Below the pieces are notes generated by a model. That model saw only the letters and a program-made list of their open reading frames with translations, did no database searches and had not been told where the DNA came from. A program made the position numbers and the translations under genes. From assembly GCF_022869865.1 (NCBI RefSeq), contig NZ_CP094984.1, positions 744,001 to 808,000 on the forward strand: a DNA stretch of 64,000 nucleotides, written 5' to 3'. The DNA comes from Arthrobacter zhangbolii (GTDB lineage: Bacteria; Actinomycetota; Actinomycetes; Actinomycetales; Micrococcaceae). Shown one piece after another: positions 33,583 through 43,797 of this stretch (its first letter is position 1; the number at the start of each line of letters is the position of its first letter).

Positions 33583-36500
33583 CTAAGGCGTCAAGCTGTT
33601 TGTCGAACTAAGCCCGAAGAACCGATCGAAGTACGCGCCCAACTTCTCGAGAACCCGCTGCTTCTTCTCCCTGAGTCCTCCCGTGGGAGTGAACCGAGAC
33701 ACAGGAGGCAAAACCCTTGTGATCGCCGGGCCAGCCACCTGAATGCTCCCGTCAGCGAAAGCCATGTCAACGAAGCTCCGCGTTGCATCCGGTCGCAGGT
33801 TCTCTGCCTCGATGATCTTCTCGAGCTCACTTTCGCGGCGCTCCTCGATGAAAGCACGCCACTCTTCGTCGATTTCCCCGGTAATGGACACGCGGTCAAT
33901 GAAGGCTTCGACCAGGTCCTTCTTGTTGCGCAGGGTCGGACTGGCGTCGACAGCGCGGGTAATCTCCGCGCGGATCTCCTTGTCTTCGCCATCACCGCGC
34001 TGCTCGCGGTACTTCTGGACAAGCATGAGGATGTAATCGACATTGATTTCGACCTGCTTGATCAGCTCAATCTCGAAGACGACGTCGTCGTTGATCTGTT
34101 CCTTGGCCGCAGTCTTTTCCTTGCGGAACTCCGCATACAGGTCCAAGTATACGCTCCGGTAGTCCTGGCCCTGCCGGGCGGTCAGGATCTCGTTGCCTGC
34201 GAACTCGTCGAAGGATGTGAGGACGTTCTGAAGGCGCAGGATTGTGCCGAACAGGGCGATGAATTCCTTCTGCGCGGATTCCCCGCTAATCGGTGTCCCG
34301 AGGGGGTAGGCGTTAAGGAGCTCGTCCACCTTTTCCTGATACTCGGAGTAGTACTCCGGGTACGGCTTCAGCAGGACGACGCCGCGGGCGTCCTTGTTGC
34401 CAAAGAGGGCGATGGCGTCGTTTGTCTGTTCTTCCAGATCCCGGAAAGAAACAATGTTGCCGTAGGTTTTTACGGAGTTGAGGATGCGGTTGGTCCGTGA
34501 GAAGGCCTGGATAAGACCATGAGCACGGAGGTTCTTATCCACGAACAGCGTGTTCATCGTCGTCGCGTCGAAGCCCGTGAGGAACATGTTCACGACGATG
34601 ACGACGTCGATCTCCCGCTGCTTTAGGCGCAGCGACAGGTCCTTGTAATAGTTCTGGAATCGATCGGCGCTGGTGTCGAACGAGGTCCCGAACATCGCGT
34701 TGTAGTCCGCGATAGCTCCATCGAGGAAGGTGCGCGCATCGTCGCTAAGGCGTCCTGTATCGAACGCCTCTTCGTCGAGCGCACCGTCTTCCACGGCGTC
34801 GTTGGCACCGTACGAGTAGATGAGGCCGACCTTCAGTTTCCGGTCTGAGGGCAGATCCTTTTGCTGGGCCTGGAACTCCTGATAGTACTTCCGGGCAGCC
34901 GGAATTGATGCTGTGGCAAAGAAGGCATTGAACCCGCGGACCCGCTTTTCTCCCAGGGTGTATGCCTCGGCGCGCTTAGTCTTCTGGTCGAAGTGCTCAA
35001 GCGTGTATTCCACGATCTTGCGGATCCGCTCGGGCGCGAGCAGCGCCGTCTCCGTATCGATTGCGGACACCTGCTTGTCGACCACGTTCCCGACCTTGAC
35101 CGTGTTCACATAGTCAATACGGAAGGGCAGGACATTCTTGTCCGTAATGGCATCCACGATCGTGTACGTGTGCAGCTTCTCGCCGAATGCCTGCTCGGTG
35201 GTCCTCAACCGCGGGTTGCCGCCGCTGCCGGCATTCTCGGCAAAAATCGGTGTCCCGGTGAAGCCGAAGAGGTTGTACCGCTTGAAAGCCTTCGTGATGG
35301 CGGTGTGCATGTCGCCAAACTGGGACCGGTGGCACTCATCGAAAATGATGACCACGTGGCCGCCGTAGATCGCGTGGCCCTTGTTGGCGTTGATGAATGT
35401 GGAGAGCTTCTGGATGGTCGTAATGATGATCCGCGCGCCGGGGTCCTCGAGCTGCTTCTTCAGCACAGCCGTGGAGGGATTCGAGTTCGCCGCCCCCTTC
35501 TCGAACCGGTCGTACTCCCGCATCGTCTGGTAATCGAGGTCTTTACGGTCGACGACGAAGAGCACCTTGTCCACCGACGGCATCTTGGATGCCAGCTGGG
35601 CTGCCTTGAACGAAGTCAGTGTTTTTCCCGATCCGGTGGTGTGCCAGACATACCCGCCGGCCGGCGCCGTACCAAGCTGCTTGTAGTTGGTGGAGATCTG
35701 GATTTTCTGCAGGATCCGCTCGGTTCCGACAATCTGGTACGGGCGCATGACCAGGAGCATGCGATCGGCGGTGAGCACGCAGTACTTCGTCAAGATATTG
35801 AGCAGGGTGTGTTTGGCGAAAAACGTCTTCGCGAAGGCCGTCAGATCCTGAATGGGTCTGTTCTGCGCATCCGCCCACCACGACGTGAACTCGAAGGAAT
35901 TCGAGGTCTTGCGGGCGCGCTTCTTGCCGGTCACCTCGCTGATGTGCTGGCGGCGGGTGGTGTTGGAGTAGTACTTCGTCAACGTGCCGTTCGAAATGAC
36001 GAACAGCTGCACATACTGGAAGAGTCCGGAGCCCGCCCAGAAACTGTGACGCTGGTACCTATCGATCTGGTTGAAGGCCTCGCGGATGTCTACACCGCGC
36101 CGCTTAAGCTCGATATGCACCATGGGGAGTCCGTTGACCAAGACTGTGACGTCGTACCGGTTGGCATAGTTTCCGCCTGCCTCACCCTGGGGAGTTTCGT
36201 ACTGGTTGATGACCTGGAGTCGGTTGTTGTGGACGTTCTGCTTATCAATCAGGACGATATTTTTGACCGAGCCGTCGTCGCGGGTCAGGAGCTGAACATG
36301 ATCCTCCTGGATCCGCACAGTCTTTTCGACGATGCCTTCATTCGTTCCGGCCAAGCGCTCGATGAAGAACTGCTCCCATTCGCTATCTGAGAAGGTGAAG
36401 TGATTCAGCGTCTCCAGCCGTGTGCGCAGATTGGCGGTGAGTTGCGCCTCCGAGGTGATCGGCAGGTACTCATAAGCCTGCGACTGCAGCAAGCGGATAA

Positions 36501-36630
36501 GTTCACTTTCGAGCTCGGATTCGGACTGATACGCACTTTCGGCCTTCGCATCCGGAACGTACTCGGCAACGACTGTGCTCTCATTCGAGACTGCAATCGG
36601 AGCGTACTTCCGCGAAGCTGCCTCGCTCAT
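33583..36630 (-). CDS. hsdR: Type I restriction enzyme, R subunit
   Basis: 1015 residues, ATG start overlapping the hsdS stop by 4 nt. The N-terminal nuclease region has NRYDVTVLVNGLPMVHIELK (Asp, then ExK). The translocase has Walker A in HTTGSGKT (about 332-339), DECHR (about 429-433) and FTGTPIF, and a long helical C-terminus that docks on the methylase. Full length for the family. It cleaves unmodified DNA after ATP-driven translocation when complexed with HsdM and HsdS. Confidence 0.95.
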   Translation of the reverse strand: MSEAASRKYAPIAVSNESTVVAEYVPDAKAESAYQSESELESELIRLLQSQAYEYLPITSEAQLTANLRTRLETLNHFTFSDSEWEQFFIERLAGTNEGIVEKTVRIQEDHVQLLTRDDGSVKNIVLIDKQNVHNNRLQVINQYETPQGEAGGNYANRYDVTVLVNGLPMVHIELKRRGVDIREAFNQIDRYQRHSFWAGSGLFQYVQLFVISNGTLTKYYSNTTRRQHISEVTGKKRARKTSNSFEFTSWWADAQNRPIQDLTAFAKTFFAKHTLLNILTKYCVLTADRMLLVMRPYQIVGTERILQKIQISTNYKQLGTAPAGGYVWHTTGSGKTLTSFKAAQLASKMPSVDKVLFVVDRKDLDYQTMREYDRFEKGAANSNPSTAVLKKQLEDPGARIIITTIQKLSTFINANKGHAIYGGHVVIIFDECHRSQFGDMHTAITKAFKRYNLFGFTGTPIFAENAGSGGNPRLRTTEQAFGEKLHTYTIVDAITDKNVLPFRIDYVNTVKVGNVVDKQVSAIDTETALLAPERIRKIVEYTLEHFDQKTKRAEAYTLGEKRVRGFNAFFATASIPAARKYYQEFQAQQKDLPSDRKLKVGLIYSYGANDAVEDGALDEEAFDTGRLSDDARTFLDGAIADYNAMFGTSFDTSADRFQNYYKDLSLRLKQREIDVVIVVNMFLTGFDATTMNTLFVDKNLRAHGLIQAFSRTNRILNSVKTYGNIVSFRDLEEQTNDAIALFGNKDARGVVLLKPYPEYYSEYQEKVDELLNAYPLGTPISGESAQKEFIALFGTILRLQNVLTSFDEFAGNEILTARQGQDYRSVYLDLYAEFRKEKTAAKEQINDDVVFEIELIKQVEINVDYILMLVQKYREQRGDGEDKEIRAEITRAVDASPTLRNKKDLVEAFIDRVSITGEIDEEWRAFIEERRESELEKIIEAENLRPDATRSFVDMAFADGSIQVAGPAITRVLPPVSRFTPTGGLREKKQRVLEKLGAYFDRFFGLSSTNSLTP

Positions 36631-37802
36631 GCTGCTGCTTCCTTGAAGGTCAGCAGCCGGTCACGGTAGTACTCGTGCTGCTTCCGGCGCGCCGCAAGTT
36701 CTGCAGGGAGGCCGATACTTAGGTCGTTCAGGAGGATATCGAATCCATCGAGAATTTCGACAATGCGCTCCTGTTCCTCCATCGGAGGAACAGGAAGGGT
36801 GATCTTGCTCAGCCCTTCCCGCGATAGCCGCTTTACTTTAGCCCGGGAGACGTACTTTCCTTTTTGTGACTGAAACGCTTGAGTCTGTAAGTAGTAAGAT
36901 ACAAACTTCGGGTTCAATGGATGACGATAAAGGAAACAATCGTCGTGAATAGCTACATCTGTTTCCCCAAGCCAGGCAACAGCCTTCCCCACGTCTTCGA
37001 CAGTCTCGCCAACGGCGGCAAGTATTACGTCCTTAGGCTTAGCAAGCCGAAGTTGCGAAACCATGCTTTCAGGTAGATGCGTGATAGTAGATGCGGTTGC
37101 AGTCCCATAAGACGTATAAATCTCGCCATAATGGATGCACTGAATTCCGGTTTTTGTAAAGTCGTCCTTAACGAAGCGCCGACCACGAATAAACTCACCA
37201 ACGTGGCCCATAGGCAGCCACTGGAACTCCTGGCTGAGGCCCACGATTAGGAAATCGCGGTAGAACGCGTATTGAAGACGGCGAACTTCGAGCTCCGCTT
37301 CGAGCTCCGCTTCCAACTGGGTGAACCCATCCAGTATTCGCACGATCTCCCGCTGCACCTCAAGTGGCGGAACGGGGATCCGGAATGCCGAGTAGGTTGA
37401 GATCCACTGACGAGCATGATCTTGGGGTGCGTAACGAATGCAGCGCATCGCGTAGTAGGCGAAGCGGAAATCAATCGCCGCCCCATTCTTCGGCCGAAGC
37501 ATCTTCATTGCTGATGATTTAGCTTTGAATGGAAAGTCAACCCATTTGAAAGCCGTGGTGAAGTCGTCAAATATGACTACCGGCTTGTTCGCAGATGCAG
37601 GGTAGATCCCGTTGACCTCATCGGTGTATCCCAATATAAAAGTTTGACCTGCGGTGAGCACTGGCGTGGGGAATGAGTCGTTGTATTGCGTTGATGCTAC
37701 AAGGTATTTACCGGGTTGTTCGTAATCAAGCAGTTCACTGAGTGGCTGGAAGGGAACGCCGTCGGGGCAGAACCAACTGATCAGGTCCTGGAGTCGGCTC
37801 AT
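36627..37802 (-). CDS. hsdS: Type I restriction enzyme, specificity subunit
   Basis: 391 residues with two target-recognition domains. Each is followed by a conserved helical spacer: LEAELEAELEVRRLQYAFYRD in the middle (note the internal ELEAELE repeat) and AELAARRKQHEYYRDRLLTF at the C-terminus. It sets the bipartite recognition sequence for both cutting and methylation. It overlaps hsdM and hsdR by 4 nt each. Base composition in the recognition domains is lower in GC than in hsdM, as usual for swapped domains. No spare hsdS fragments for shuffling are visible nearby. Confidence 0.93.
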   Translation of the reverse strand: MSRLQDLISWFCPDGVPFQPLSELLDYEQPGKYLVASTQYNDSFPTPVLTAGQTFILGYTDEVNGIYPASANKPVVIFDDFTTAFKWVDFPFKAKSSAMKMLRPKNGAAIDFRFAYYAMRCIRYAPQDHARQWISTYSAFRIPVPPLEVQREIVRILDGFTQLEAELEAELEVRRLQYAFYRDFLIVGLSQEFQWLPMGHVGEFIRGRRFVKDDFTKTGIQCIHYGEIYTSYGTATASTITHLPESMVSQLRLAKPKDVILAAVGETVEDVGKAVAWLGETDVAIHDDCFLYRHPLNPKFVSYYLQTQAFQSQKGKYVSRAKVKRLSREGLSKITLPVPPMEEQERIVEILDGFDILLNDLSIGLPAELAARRKQHEYYRDRLLTFKEAAA

Positions 37803-39367
37803 TCCTGGCCCTCCAACTCGTTCACGATTGCGTCGATAGAGGTGCGGAGTTCCTGCTGCCGGTCAACGATCCGGGCTATCTTCGCATTTAGCTCGGTAAT
37901 GTCGACGACCTCGCGGGTGTCTTCAGCCTCGACATAGGACGAGACCGCGATGTTGTAGGCGTTCGCAGCGATGTCCTCGTTTGGTACGAGCATAGCGAAA
38001 TGCTCGGCGTCCTCGCGGGCAGTGAAAGCGTCCAGGATCTTTTGTTGATTAGTGACCGTGAGTTTGTTCTTGCTCCCGCCACGGGTGAATTCGGCGGACG
38101 CATCGATGAACAGGACGGCGTTGTCGTTCTTGGACTTCTTGAGCACGATGATGCAGGTCGCGATTCCGGTGCCAAAGAATAGGTCCGTCGGCAGTTGGAT
38201 CACCGCGTCAACGTAGTTGTTATCGATCAGGTATTTACGGATTTTCGCCTCGGCACCACCCCGGTAAAGCACCCCGGGGAACTCGACGATCGCCGCAGTG
38301 CCGTTCACAGCCAGCCAAGACAGGATATGCATCGTGAACGCGAGGTCCGCTTTGGACTTCGGAGCGAGCACACCGGCGGGGGCGAAGCGGGGGTCGTTGA
38401 TCAGCAGCGGGTTCGCGTCCCCTTCCCACCGAATGGAGTAGGGCGGGTTGGAGACGATCGCCTCAAACGGTTCATCGTCCCAGTGCGCGGGGTCCAGGAG
38501 GGTGTCTCCGTGGGCGAGGTTGAACTTCTCGTAGTTCACGTCGTGTAGGAACATGTTGATCCGGGCCAGGTTGTAGGTGGTCAGGTTGATTTCCTGACCG
38601 TAGAAGCCTTGGCGGACGTTGCCCTTGCCCAGGATCTTGTCGAACTTCAACAGCAGCGAACCGGACCCGACCGCCGGGTCGTAAACCTTGTTCACTGACT
38701 TTTTTCCCACTACGGTGATGCGGGCGAGTAGCTCGGAGACTTCCTGCGGCGTGTAGTACTCGCCGCCGGATTTGCCCGCGCTAGAGGCATACATCTGCAT
38801 CAGGTACTCATACGCATCACCGAACAGGTCAATCGAGTGGTCCTCGAAGTTACCCAAGGGCAGGTCACCGATGGCGTCCAAAAGTTTCACGAGCTTCTCG
38901 TTGCGCTTGGCAACGGTGTTGCCGAGCTTGGAGCTGTTCACGTCCAGGTCATCGAAGAGGCCCTTCAGGTCGTACTCGCTGTCTCTGCCAACAGCGGATC
39001 CTTCGATGTTCTTGAACACATTGGCGAGGGTTTCGTTCAAGTTCTCATCCCGGGCTGCCCGCTTGCGCACGTTCTGAAAGAGTTCCGAGGGCAGAATGTA
39101 GAAGCCTTTCTCCTGAACGGTCACGTCCCGGCCGAACTCTGCCTGCGCATCGGGCAGGACGGTGTAGTTGAAGCCGGGACTCCCCGCGGCTCGTTCGCTC
39201 TCGTTGATGTAAGCGGTGAGGTTCTCGGAGATGAACCGGTAGAACAGCATGCCCAGCACGTAGCTTTTGAAGTCCCACCCATCGACTGATCCCCGCAGGT
39301 CGTTCGCGATGCGCCAGATGGTTTTGTGCAGCTCGGCGCGCTGACCTTCTCGAGTGGTGGGGGTCAT
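37799..39367 (-). CDS. hsdM: Type I restriction enzyme, N6-adenine methyltransferase subunit
   Basis: 522 residues, ATG start. The SAM-binding motif is DPAVGSGSLLL and the catalytic motif NPPY lies near 305-309. The N-terminal helical bundle (RIANDLRGSVDGWDFKSYVLGMLFYRF) is standard HsdM. First gene of a three-gene coupled operon hsdM-hsdS-hsdR. The 190 nt upstream separate it from the divergent Mrr-like gene and should hold both promoters. Confidence 0.96.
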   Translation of the reverse strand: MTPTTREGQRAELHKTIWRIANDLRGSVDGWDFKSYVLGMLFYRFISENLTAYINESERAAGSPGFNYTVLPDAQAEFGRDVTVQEKGFYILPSELFQNVRKRAARDENLNETLANVFKNIEGSAVGRDSEYDLKGLFDDLDVNSSKLGNTVAKRNEKLVKLLDAIGDLPLGNFEDHSIDLFGDAYEYLMQMYASSAGKSGGEYYTPQEVSELLARITVVGKKSVNKVYDPAVGSGSLLLKFDKILGKGNVRQGFYGQEINLTTYNLARINMFLHDVNYEKFNLAHGDTLLDPAHWDDEPFEAIVSNPPYSIRWEGDANPLLINDPRFAPAGVLAPKSKADLAFTMHILSWLAVNGTAAIVEFPGVLYRGGAEAKIRKYLIDNNYVDAVIQLPTDLFFGTGIATCIIVLKKSKNDNAVLFIDASAEFTRGGSKNKLTVTNQQKILDAFTAREDAEHFAMLVPNEDIAANAYNIAVSSYVEAEDTREVVDITELNAKIARIVDRQQELRTSIDAIVNELEGQE

Positions 39368-39560
39368 ATGTTGGTGTCTCCTGGGTAATACATGCGGTAC
39401 GACAATACTTGGATTAGTACCTTCCTATGGTATCGACGGGGGCCCACAGCCGGGGCCGGGCTCGCCAGCCATGGAGGAACGAAGATGGTGAGAGGATTCC
39501 AGCCGACGAGATGACCAGTGTCGTAGACTGCCTCGACGGTATTGGTTATGGGAGGGCTCA

Positions 39561-40625
39561 ATGACGGCATGGATGGTGAGAGCTGGCAGTTCGGGTGAGC
39601 GCGAACAGTGGGCCCTGGAAAACGGTTACACAGGCGCCGGATATGGTGACGTCGCCTCTCTAAACGGCTGCGCCACCCGCGAAGATGTCATGCAGAAGGT
39701 GAGCCAGGGAATCCCCAACAGCTCGCCCGGTGCTGTCAAGAACTTCGCTGCGCAGCTTTGGGCATTGAAGCAGCGCATGCAAATAGGTGATCTGGTGGTG
39801 ATGCCTCTGAAGAGGACTTCTGAGATTGCCATTGGCAGCATCGACAGCGAGTACACGTACTTGGACGATCCGGATCCTCAACGGCGTCACGTGCGCCGGG
39901 TCACGTGGAAAGTCACCGACCTTGCCCGGTCGCGGATCAAGCAGGACCTGTTGTACTCCCTCGGCGCCTTCTCTACGGTGTGCCAGATACAACGTAACGA
40001 CGCCGAGCACCGGCTTCGTTCCTGCATCTCAGGCGGTGCCGACCCTGGAGCACGTGTAGGCCTGTCAGCCTCCGTAACAGCGCCGTCGCCTATTGCACCC
40101 GTGCTTCACATCGAAGAAGCCGAAGAGCTCATAGAAGCTCCAGTGGACGTTGCACGCTACGCCGCCGACACTATTGCAAGTCGCACCATCGAAGCCTTCT
40201 CCGGACACAAGATGGAAGGGCTCATCGCCGATATCCTCAGGAGCGCCGGGTACGTCTGCACCGAGCACGGCGAAGGGACCGACGACGGAATCGACATTGT
40301 CGCAGGCAAAGGGATCCTCGGCTTGGAACCGCCGCGTCTGATCGTTCAGGTAAAAAGTCAGGCCTCGCCGGTTGACTCGCCGACCGTGTCGCAGCTGCAC
40401 GGATCGTTGGCCATCCACGGCGCGGATCAGGGTCTGCTGGTGGCGTGGGGCGGGCTTACCAGGGCAGCGCGCAAGCTCCTGGAATCGCAGCGCTTCGCCA
40501 TCCGGGTTTGGGACGCTGACGAAGTGGTCTCCCAGTTGCAGGAACATTACGCCTCGCTTCCGGCCCGGGTCCGCCGGGAACTTCCGCTCAAACAGATCTG
40601 GACGCTGGCCGACGAGGCCGGGTAA
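39561..40625 (+). CDS. Mrr-like (type IV) restriction endonuclease
   Basis: 354 residues, ATG with GGAGGG at 39551-39556. The N-terminal domain ([20 protein letters not shown]) is a module commonly found in such endonucleases and may bind modified DNA. The C-terminal Mrr_cat fold has an upstream Glu in [11 protein letters not shown] (about 216), [11 protein letters not shown] (D244) and LIVQVKSQ (QVK about 262-264). Enzymes of this class usually cut methylated foreign DNA. It is divergent from hsdM, only 190 nt away. Living with a C5 methylase in the same region implies it must ignore the host mark. Confidence 0.85.
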   Translation: MTAWMVRAGSSGEREQWALENGYTGAGYGDVASLNGCATREDVMQKVSQGIPNSSPGAVKNFAAQLWALKQRMQIGDLVVMPLKRTSEIAIGSIDSEYTYLDDPDPQRRHVRRVTWKVTDLARSRIKQDLLYSLGAFSTVCQIQRNDAEHRLRSCISGGADPGARVGLSASVTAPSPIAPVLHIEEAEELIEAPVDVARYAADTIASRTIEAFSGHKMEGLIADILRSAGYVCTEHGEGTDDGIDIVAGKGILGLEPPRLIVQVKSQASPVDSPTVSQLHGSLAIHGADQGLLVAWGGLTRAARKLLESQRFAIRVWDADEVVSQLQEHYASLPARVRRELPLKQIWTLADEAG

Positions 40626-40858
40626 ATCGGAGGGCATGGGACAAAAGCTCACCCGGCAGAACGCCTCGCGGGCATTACGAATTGAGGAATCCGTGCGTTT
40701 CTGACTACGGGCGCCGAAGTTTCCTTAGGGGAGTGGCACCGATCTGGCAGAGACGCAGCTCCTGTTCGGACCTTAACGACCGGAGACAACCACTCAATTC
40801 GGCCCCCGCCCCTCCGTCTGCAAGGATGCTGGTAAGCCTGCTGATAAAGGAGTCATCC

Positions 40859-42130
40859 ATGCCTTCCCCCGCCCCCGTCGCCACACAAGGACCCGCCGCC
40901 ACCTACGGCGTCCACTCCGAGGTCGGGAAACTCCGCAAGGTTCTGGTCTGCGCCCCAGGCCTCGCGCACGAACGGCTCACCCCCACCAACCGGGAAGACC
41001 TGCTCTTTGACGACGTGATGTGGGTGGAGAACGCCCAGCGCGACCACGCCGACTTCGTGACCAAAATGACCGAGCACGGCGTCGACGTCGTGGAACTGCA
41101 TGACCTGCTCGGCGCCACCGTGGACATCCCCGAGGCGCGGACCTGGCTGCTGGACCGGAAGATCATCGCCAACCGGGTCGGCCTCGGCCTGGTCGCCGGC
41201 ACCCGGGCCTTCCTCGATTCGCTGACCGGGGCGGAGCTGGCGCGCTACCTCATCGGCGGGCTCACGACGTCGGACCTCCCCACCGACTACCTCAGCGGCT
41301 ACGTCGCCCTGGTCCGGGAATCGCAGGGCAGGCCCGAGTACCTGCTGCCGCCGCTGCCCAACACCCTCTACACCCGGGACACCACCTGCTGGATCGGCTC
41401 CGGGCTGACCCTGAATCCGCTGTACTGGCCGGCCCGACACGACGAGACCCTGCTGATGCAGGCCATCTACCGGTTCCACCCGGACTACGTGGGCGCGAAA
41501 ATCTGGTGGGGCAACGCGGAAAAGGACTGGAGCCAGGCCTACCTGGAGGGCGGCGATGTCATGCCGGTGGGTAACGGCACCGTGCTGCTGGGCATGGGGG
41601 AGCGCACCTCCCGGCAGGCCATCACCCAGCTCGCCCAGGCCCTGTTCCAGGACGAAGCGGCGGAGCGGATCGTCGTCGCCGGCATGCCGAAGCTGCGCGC
41701 CGCGATGCACCTGGACACCGTGTTCACCTTCGCGGACCGGGACCTGGCGACCATCCACCCGGCCATCGTGGACGGCATCCACCCCTTCACCATCCACCCC
41801 TCGGACAAGGCCCCCGGCTTGGAAATCCGCGACCACCGGGACCGCCGCTTCGTGGACGTGGTCGCCGAAGCCATGGGCTACAAGCAGCTGCGCCTGGTGG
41901 AGACCGCCGGGGACTACCACGCGACCGAACGCCAGCAGTGGGACAGTGCGAACAACGCCGTCGCCCTGGAACCGGGCGTGGTGTTCACCTATGACCGCAA
42001 CACCCAGACCAATGCGGCGCTGCGCAATGCCGGCGTCGAGGTTATCCCGATCGTCGGCGCCGAGCTCGGCCGCGGCCGCGGCGGCGGGCACTGCATGACC
42101 TGCCCGATCATCCGGGATCCGCTGGACTAA
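40859..42130 (+). CDS. arcA: Arginine deiminase
   Basis: 423 residues, ATG with AAAGGAG at 40846-40852. It converts arginine to citrulline and ammonia. Typical segments: [22 protein letters not shown] at the N-terminus, [30 protein letters not shown] and the catalytic Cys in GGGHCMTCP near 411. Followed by arcD. The ornithine carbamoyltransferase (arcB) and carbamate kinase (arcC) of the full pathway are not in the window. A decayed partial copy lies at 33.2-33.6 kb and a copy of its 3' end lies after arcD. Confidence 0.95.
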   Translation: MPSPAPVATQGPAATYGVHSEVGKLRKVLVCAPGLAHERLTPTNREDLLFDDVMWVENAQRDHADFVTKMTEHGVDVVELHDLLGATVDIPEARTWLLDRKIIANRVGLGLVAGTRAFLDSLTGAELARYLIGGLTTSDLPTDYLSGYVALVRESQGRPEYLLPPLPNTLYTRDTTCWIGSGLTLNPLYWPARHDETLLMQAIYRFHPDYVGAKIWWGNAEKDWSQAYLEGGDVMPVGNGTVLLGMGERTSRQAITQLAQALFQDEAAERIVVAGMPKLRAAMHLDTVFTFADRDLATIHPAIVDGIHPFTIHPSDKAPGLEIRDHRDRRFVDVVAEAMGYKQLRLVETAGDYHATERQQWDSANNAVALEPGVVFTYDRNTQTNAALRNAGVEVIPIVGAELGRGRGGGHCMTCPIIRDPLD

Positions 42131-42147
42131 CCAGACGACGACGGCGG
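42114..42147 (+). repeat. Direct repeat, copy 1, spanning the arcA stop
   Basis: GGGATCCGCTGGACTAAC (42114-42131), followed shortly by ACGACGACGGCGG, recurs at 43765-43796 directly after arcD. Copy 1 contains the last codons and stop of arcA. The 18-nt block is identical in both copies; the second block is shifted by two bases. Confidence 0.85.
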
Positions 42148-42316
42148 CGTGCCGGATGCGGCGGCCTCGAGCTGCCGGCCGCCGATTCGGAGCCCGCCGT
42201 CTCCCTCTGAGAGGATTGTGGTGAGCCGCTGACGGAGGAGTTCCCCGCAGGAAGCGGTCGGTTTCTCCATCTAAGCGGTGTTGCCTCAGTGCCGCCACAT
42301 CCGATTGGAAAGAACC

Positions 42317-43765
42317 GTGTCTAATGCGCCTGCTTCGGGGGACAAAGCTCCAGCGGCCAAACTCTCGCTGCTGACCCTCACCACTGTGGTGATCGGGTCC
42401 ATGGTCGGGGCCGGGGTATTTTCCCTGCCCCAGCGCTTCGCCGAGGAAACCGGGGTGTGGGGTGCACTCGTCGCCTGGCTGATTGCGGGGTCCGGCATGC
42501 TGATGCTGGCTTTTGTGTTCCAGCGGCTGTCCATGCGCAAACCGGCGCTTGATGCGGGGGTTTTCGCCTACGCCAAGGCCGGCTTCGGAAATTACGTGGG
42601 GTTCTTCTCCGCAGCGGGGTACTGGGCCAGTGCCTGTGTTGGAAACGTCACCTACTGGGTGCTCACCATGTCCACGCTGGGAGCCCTGTTTCCGCAGCTG
42701 GGCGCAGGGGACACCCTCCTCGCCGTCGTGCTGTCCTCGGTCGGGCTGTGGGGATTCTTCTCCCTGATCAGGCGCGGCATTCGGGAAGCCACGGCCATTA
42801 ACCGGATAGTCACGATAGCCAAGGTTGTTCCCATCCTGGTCTTTGTGCTGTTTGCCGTCTTCCTGTTCGACCCCGCCGTCTTCGCGGGAAACCTTACCGG
42901 GGCGGACTCTACGGGGCCGCTGTTCGAGCAGGTCAGCAACACGATGCTGGTGACGGTGTTCGTGTTCCTCGGTGTTGAAGGTGCCAGTGTGTATTCGCGC
43001 CATGCCCGACGGCGGGAGGACGTTGGCCGGGCCACCATCCTCGGCTTTCTGAGCGTTTTTGCCATCTTTGCCTCGGTCACGATCGTTTCCTACGGCGTCC
43101 TGCCGATGGAACAGCTCGCCGAGCTGCGCCAACCGTCCATGGCGGGTGTCCTGGAAGCGGGAGTGGGGACCTGGGGGCTGGTGTTCGTCAGCGCAGGCCT
43201 GATCATTTCGGTGATGGGCGCTTACCTGGCCTGGAGCCTGATGGCAGCGGAGGTTCTGTATGTGGCCGCCCGGGAGAAGGACATGCCGCGGTTCCTGTCC
43301 CGGGTCAGTGAGGACGACGTTCCGGTCAACGCCCTGCTGCTGAGCACCCTGCTCAGCCAACTGGTCATGGTCATCACCTACTTCTCCGAGGACGCCTTCA
43401 ACTTTGCCCTGGACATGACCGCGGTCCTGACGTTGTTTTCCCTCCTTTTCGCGGCTCTCTACGCCCTCAAGCTCGGCTGGACCGGCGAAACGTATGAAGG
43501 AGCCCCGAGCCGCATTCGGCGGGGCGACCTGGCCATTGCCCTCATTGCCACCATTTACTCGGTGTTTCTGGTCTACGCCGCCGGGCTGTCCCTGGTGCTG
43601 CTTTCAATGATCTTTTATGCCCCCGCCACCGTCCTGTTTGTGATCGCGCGCCGTGAACAAGGCAAACGCGTCTTCCGGGGAGGGGAGCTGGTTCTTTTCC
43701 TTATTACGTTGGCAGGAGCCGTCGCATGCGTGCTCGCCCTGGCCCAGGGCTGGATAGAGCTCTAG
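42317..43765 (+). CDS. arcD: Arginine/ornithine antiporter (APA family)
   Basis: 482 residues, GTG start with GGAAAG upstream. About 12 membrane segments. The family signature is in the first segment (TVVIGSMVGAGVFSLPQRF), followed by AGSGMLMLAFVFQ and the conserved GVEGASVYSRHARRREDVG. Such transporters swap external arginine for internal ornithine in the deiminase pathway, matching the position behind arcA. The stop TAG at 43763-43765 touches a copy of the arcA 3' end. Confidence 0.9.
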   Translation: MSNAPASGDKAPAAKLSLLTLTTVVIGSMVGAGVFSLPQRFAEETGVWGALVAWLIAGSGMLMLAFVFQRLSMRKPALDAGVFAYAKAGFGNYVGFFSAAGYWASACVGNVTYWVLTMSTLGALFPQLGAGDTLLAVVLSSVGLWGFFSLIRRGIREATAINRIVTIAKVVPILVFVLFAVFLFDPAVFAGNLTGADSTGPLFEQVSNTMLVTVFVFLGVEGASVYSRHARRREDVGRATILGFLSVFAIFASVTIVSYGVLPMEQLAELRQPSMAGVLEAGVGTWGLVFVSAGLIISVMGAYLAWSLMAAEVLYVAAREKDMPRFLSRVSEDDVPVNALLLSTLLSQLVMVITYFSEDAFNFALDMTAVLTLFSLLFAALYALKLGWTGETYEGAPSRIRRGDLAIALIATIYSVFLVYAAGLSLVLLSMIFYAPATVLFVIARREQGKRVFRGGELVLFLITLAGAVACVLALAQGWIEL

Positions 43766-43796
43766 GGATCCGCTGGACTAACAACGACGACGGCGG
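43765..43796 (+). repeat. Direct repeat, copy 2: arcA 3' end after arcD
   Basis: The sequence GGGATCCGCTGGACTAAC, identical to the coding end and stop of arcA, begins on the last base of the arcD stop codon and is followed by ACGACGACGGCGG. As arcD has its own stop, this copy has no coding role here. It reads as the leftover 3' end of another arcA copy or as an insertion scar. Confidence 0.85.
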
Positions 43797-43797
43797 G

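Noticed and set aside
40853-43360. 835-codon minus-strand open frame across arcA and arcD
   Set aside because: Shadow frame caused by high third-position GC; both plus-strand genes are unmistakable.
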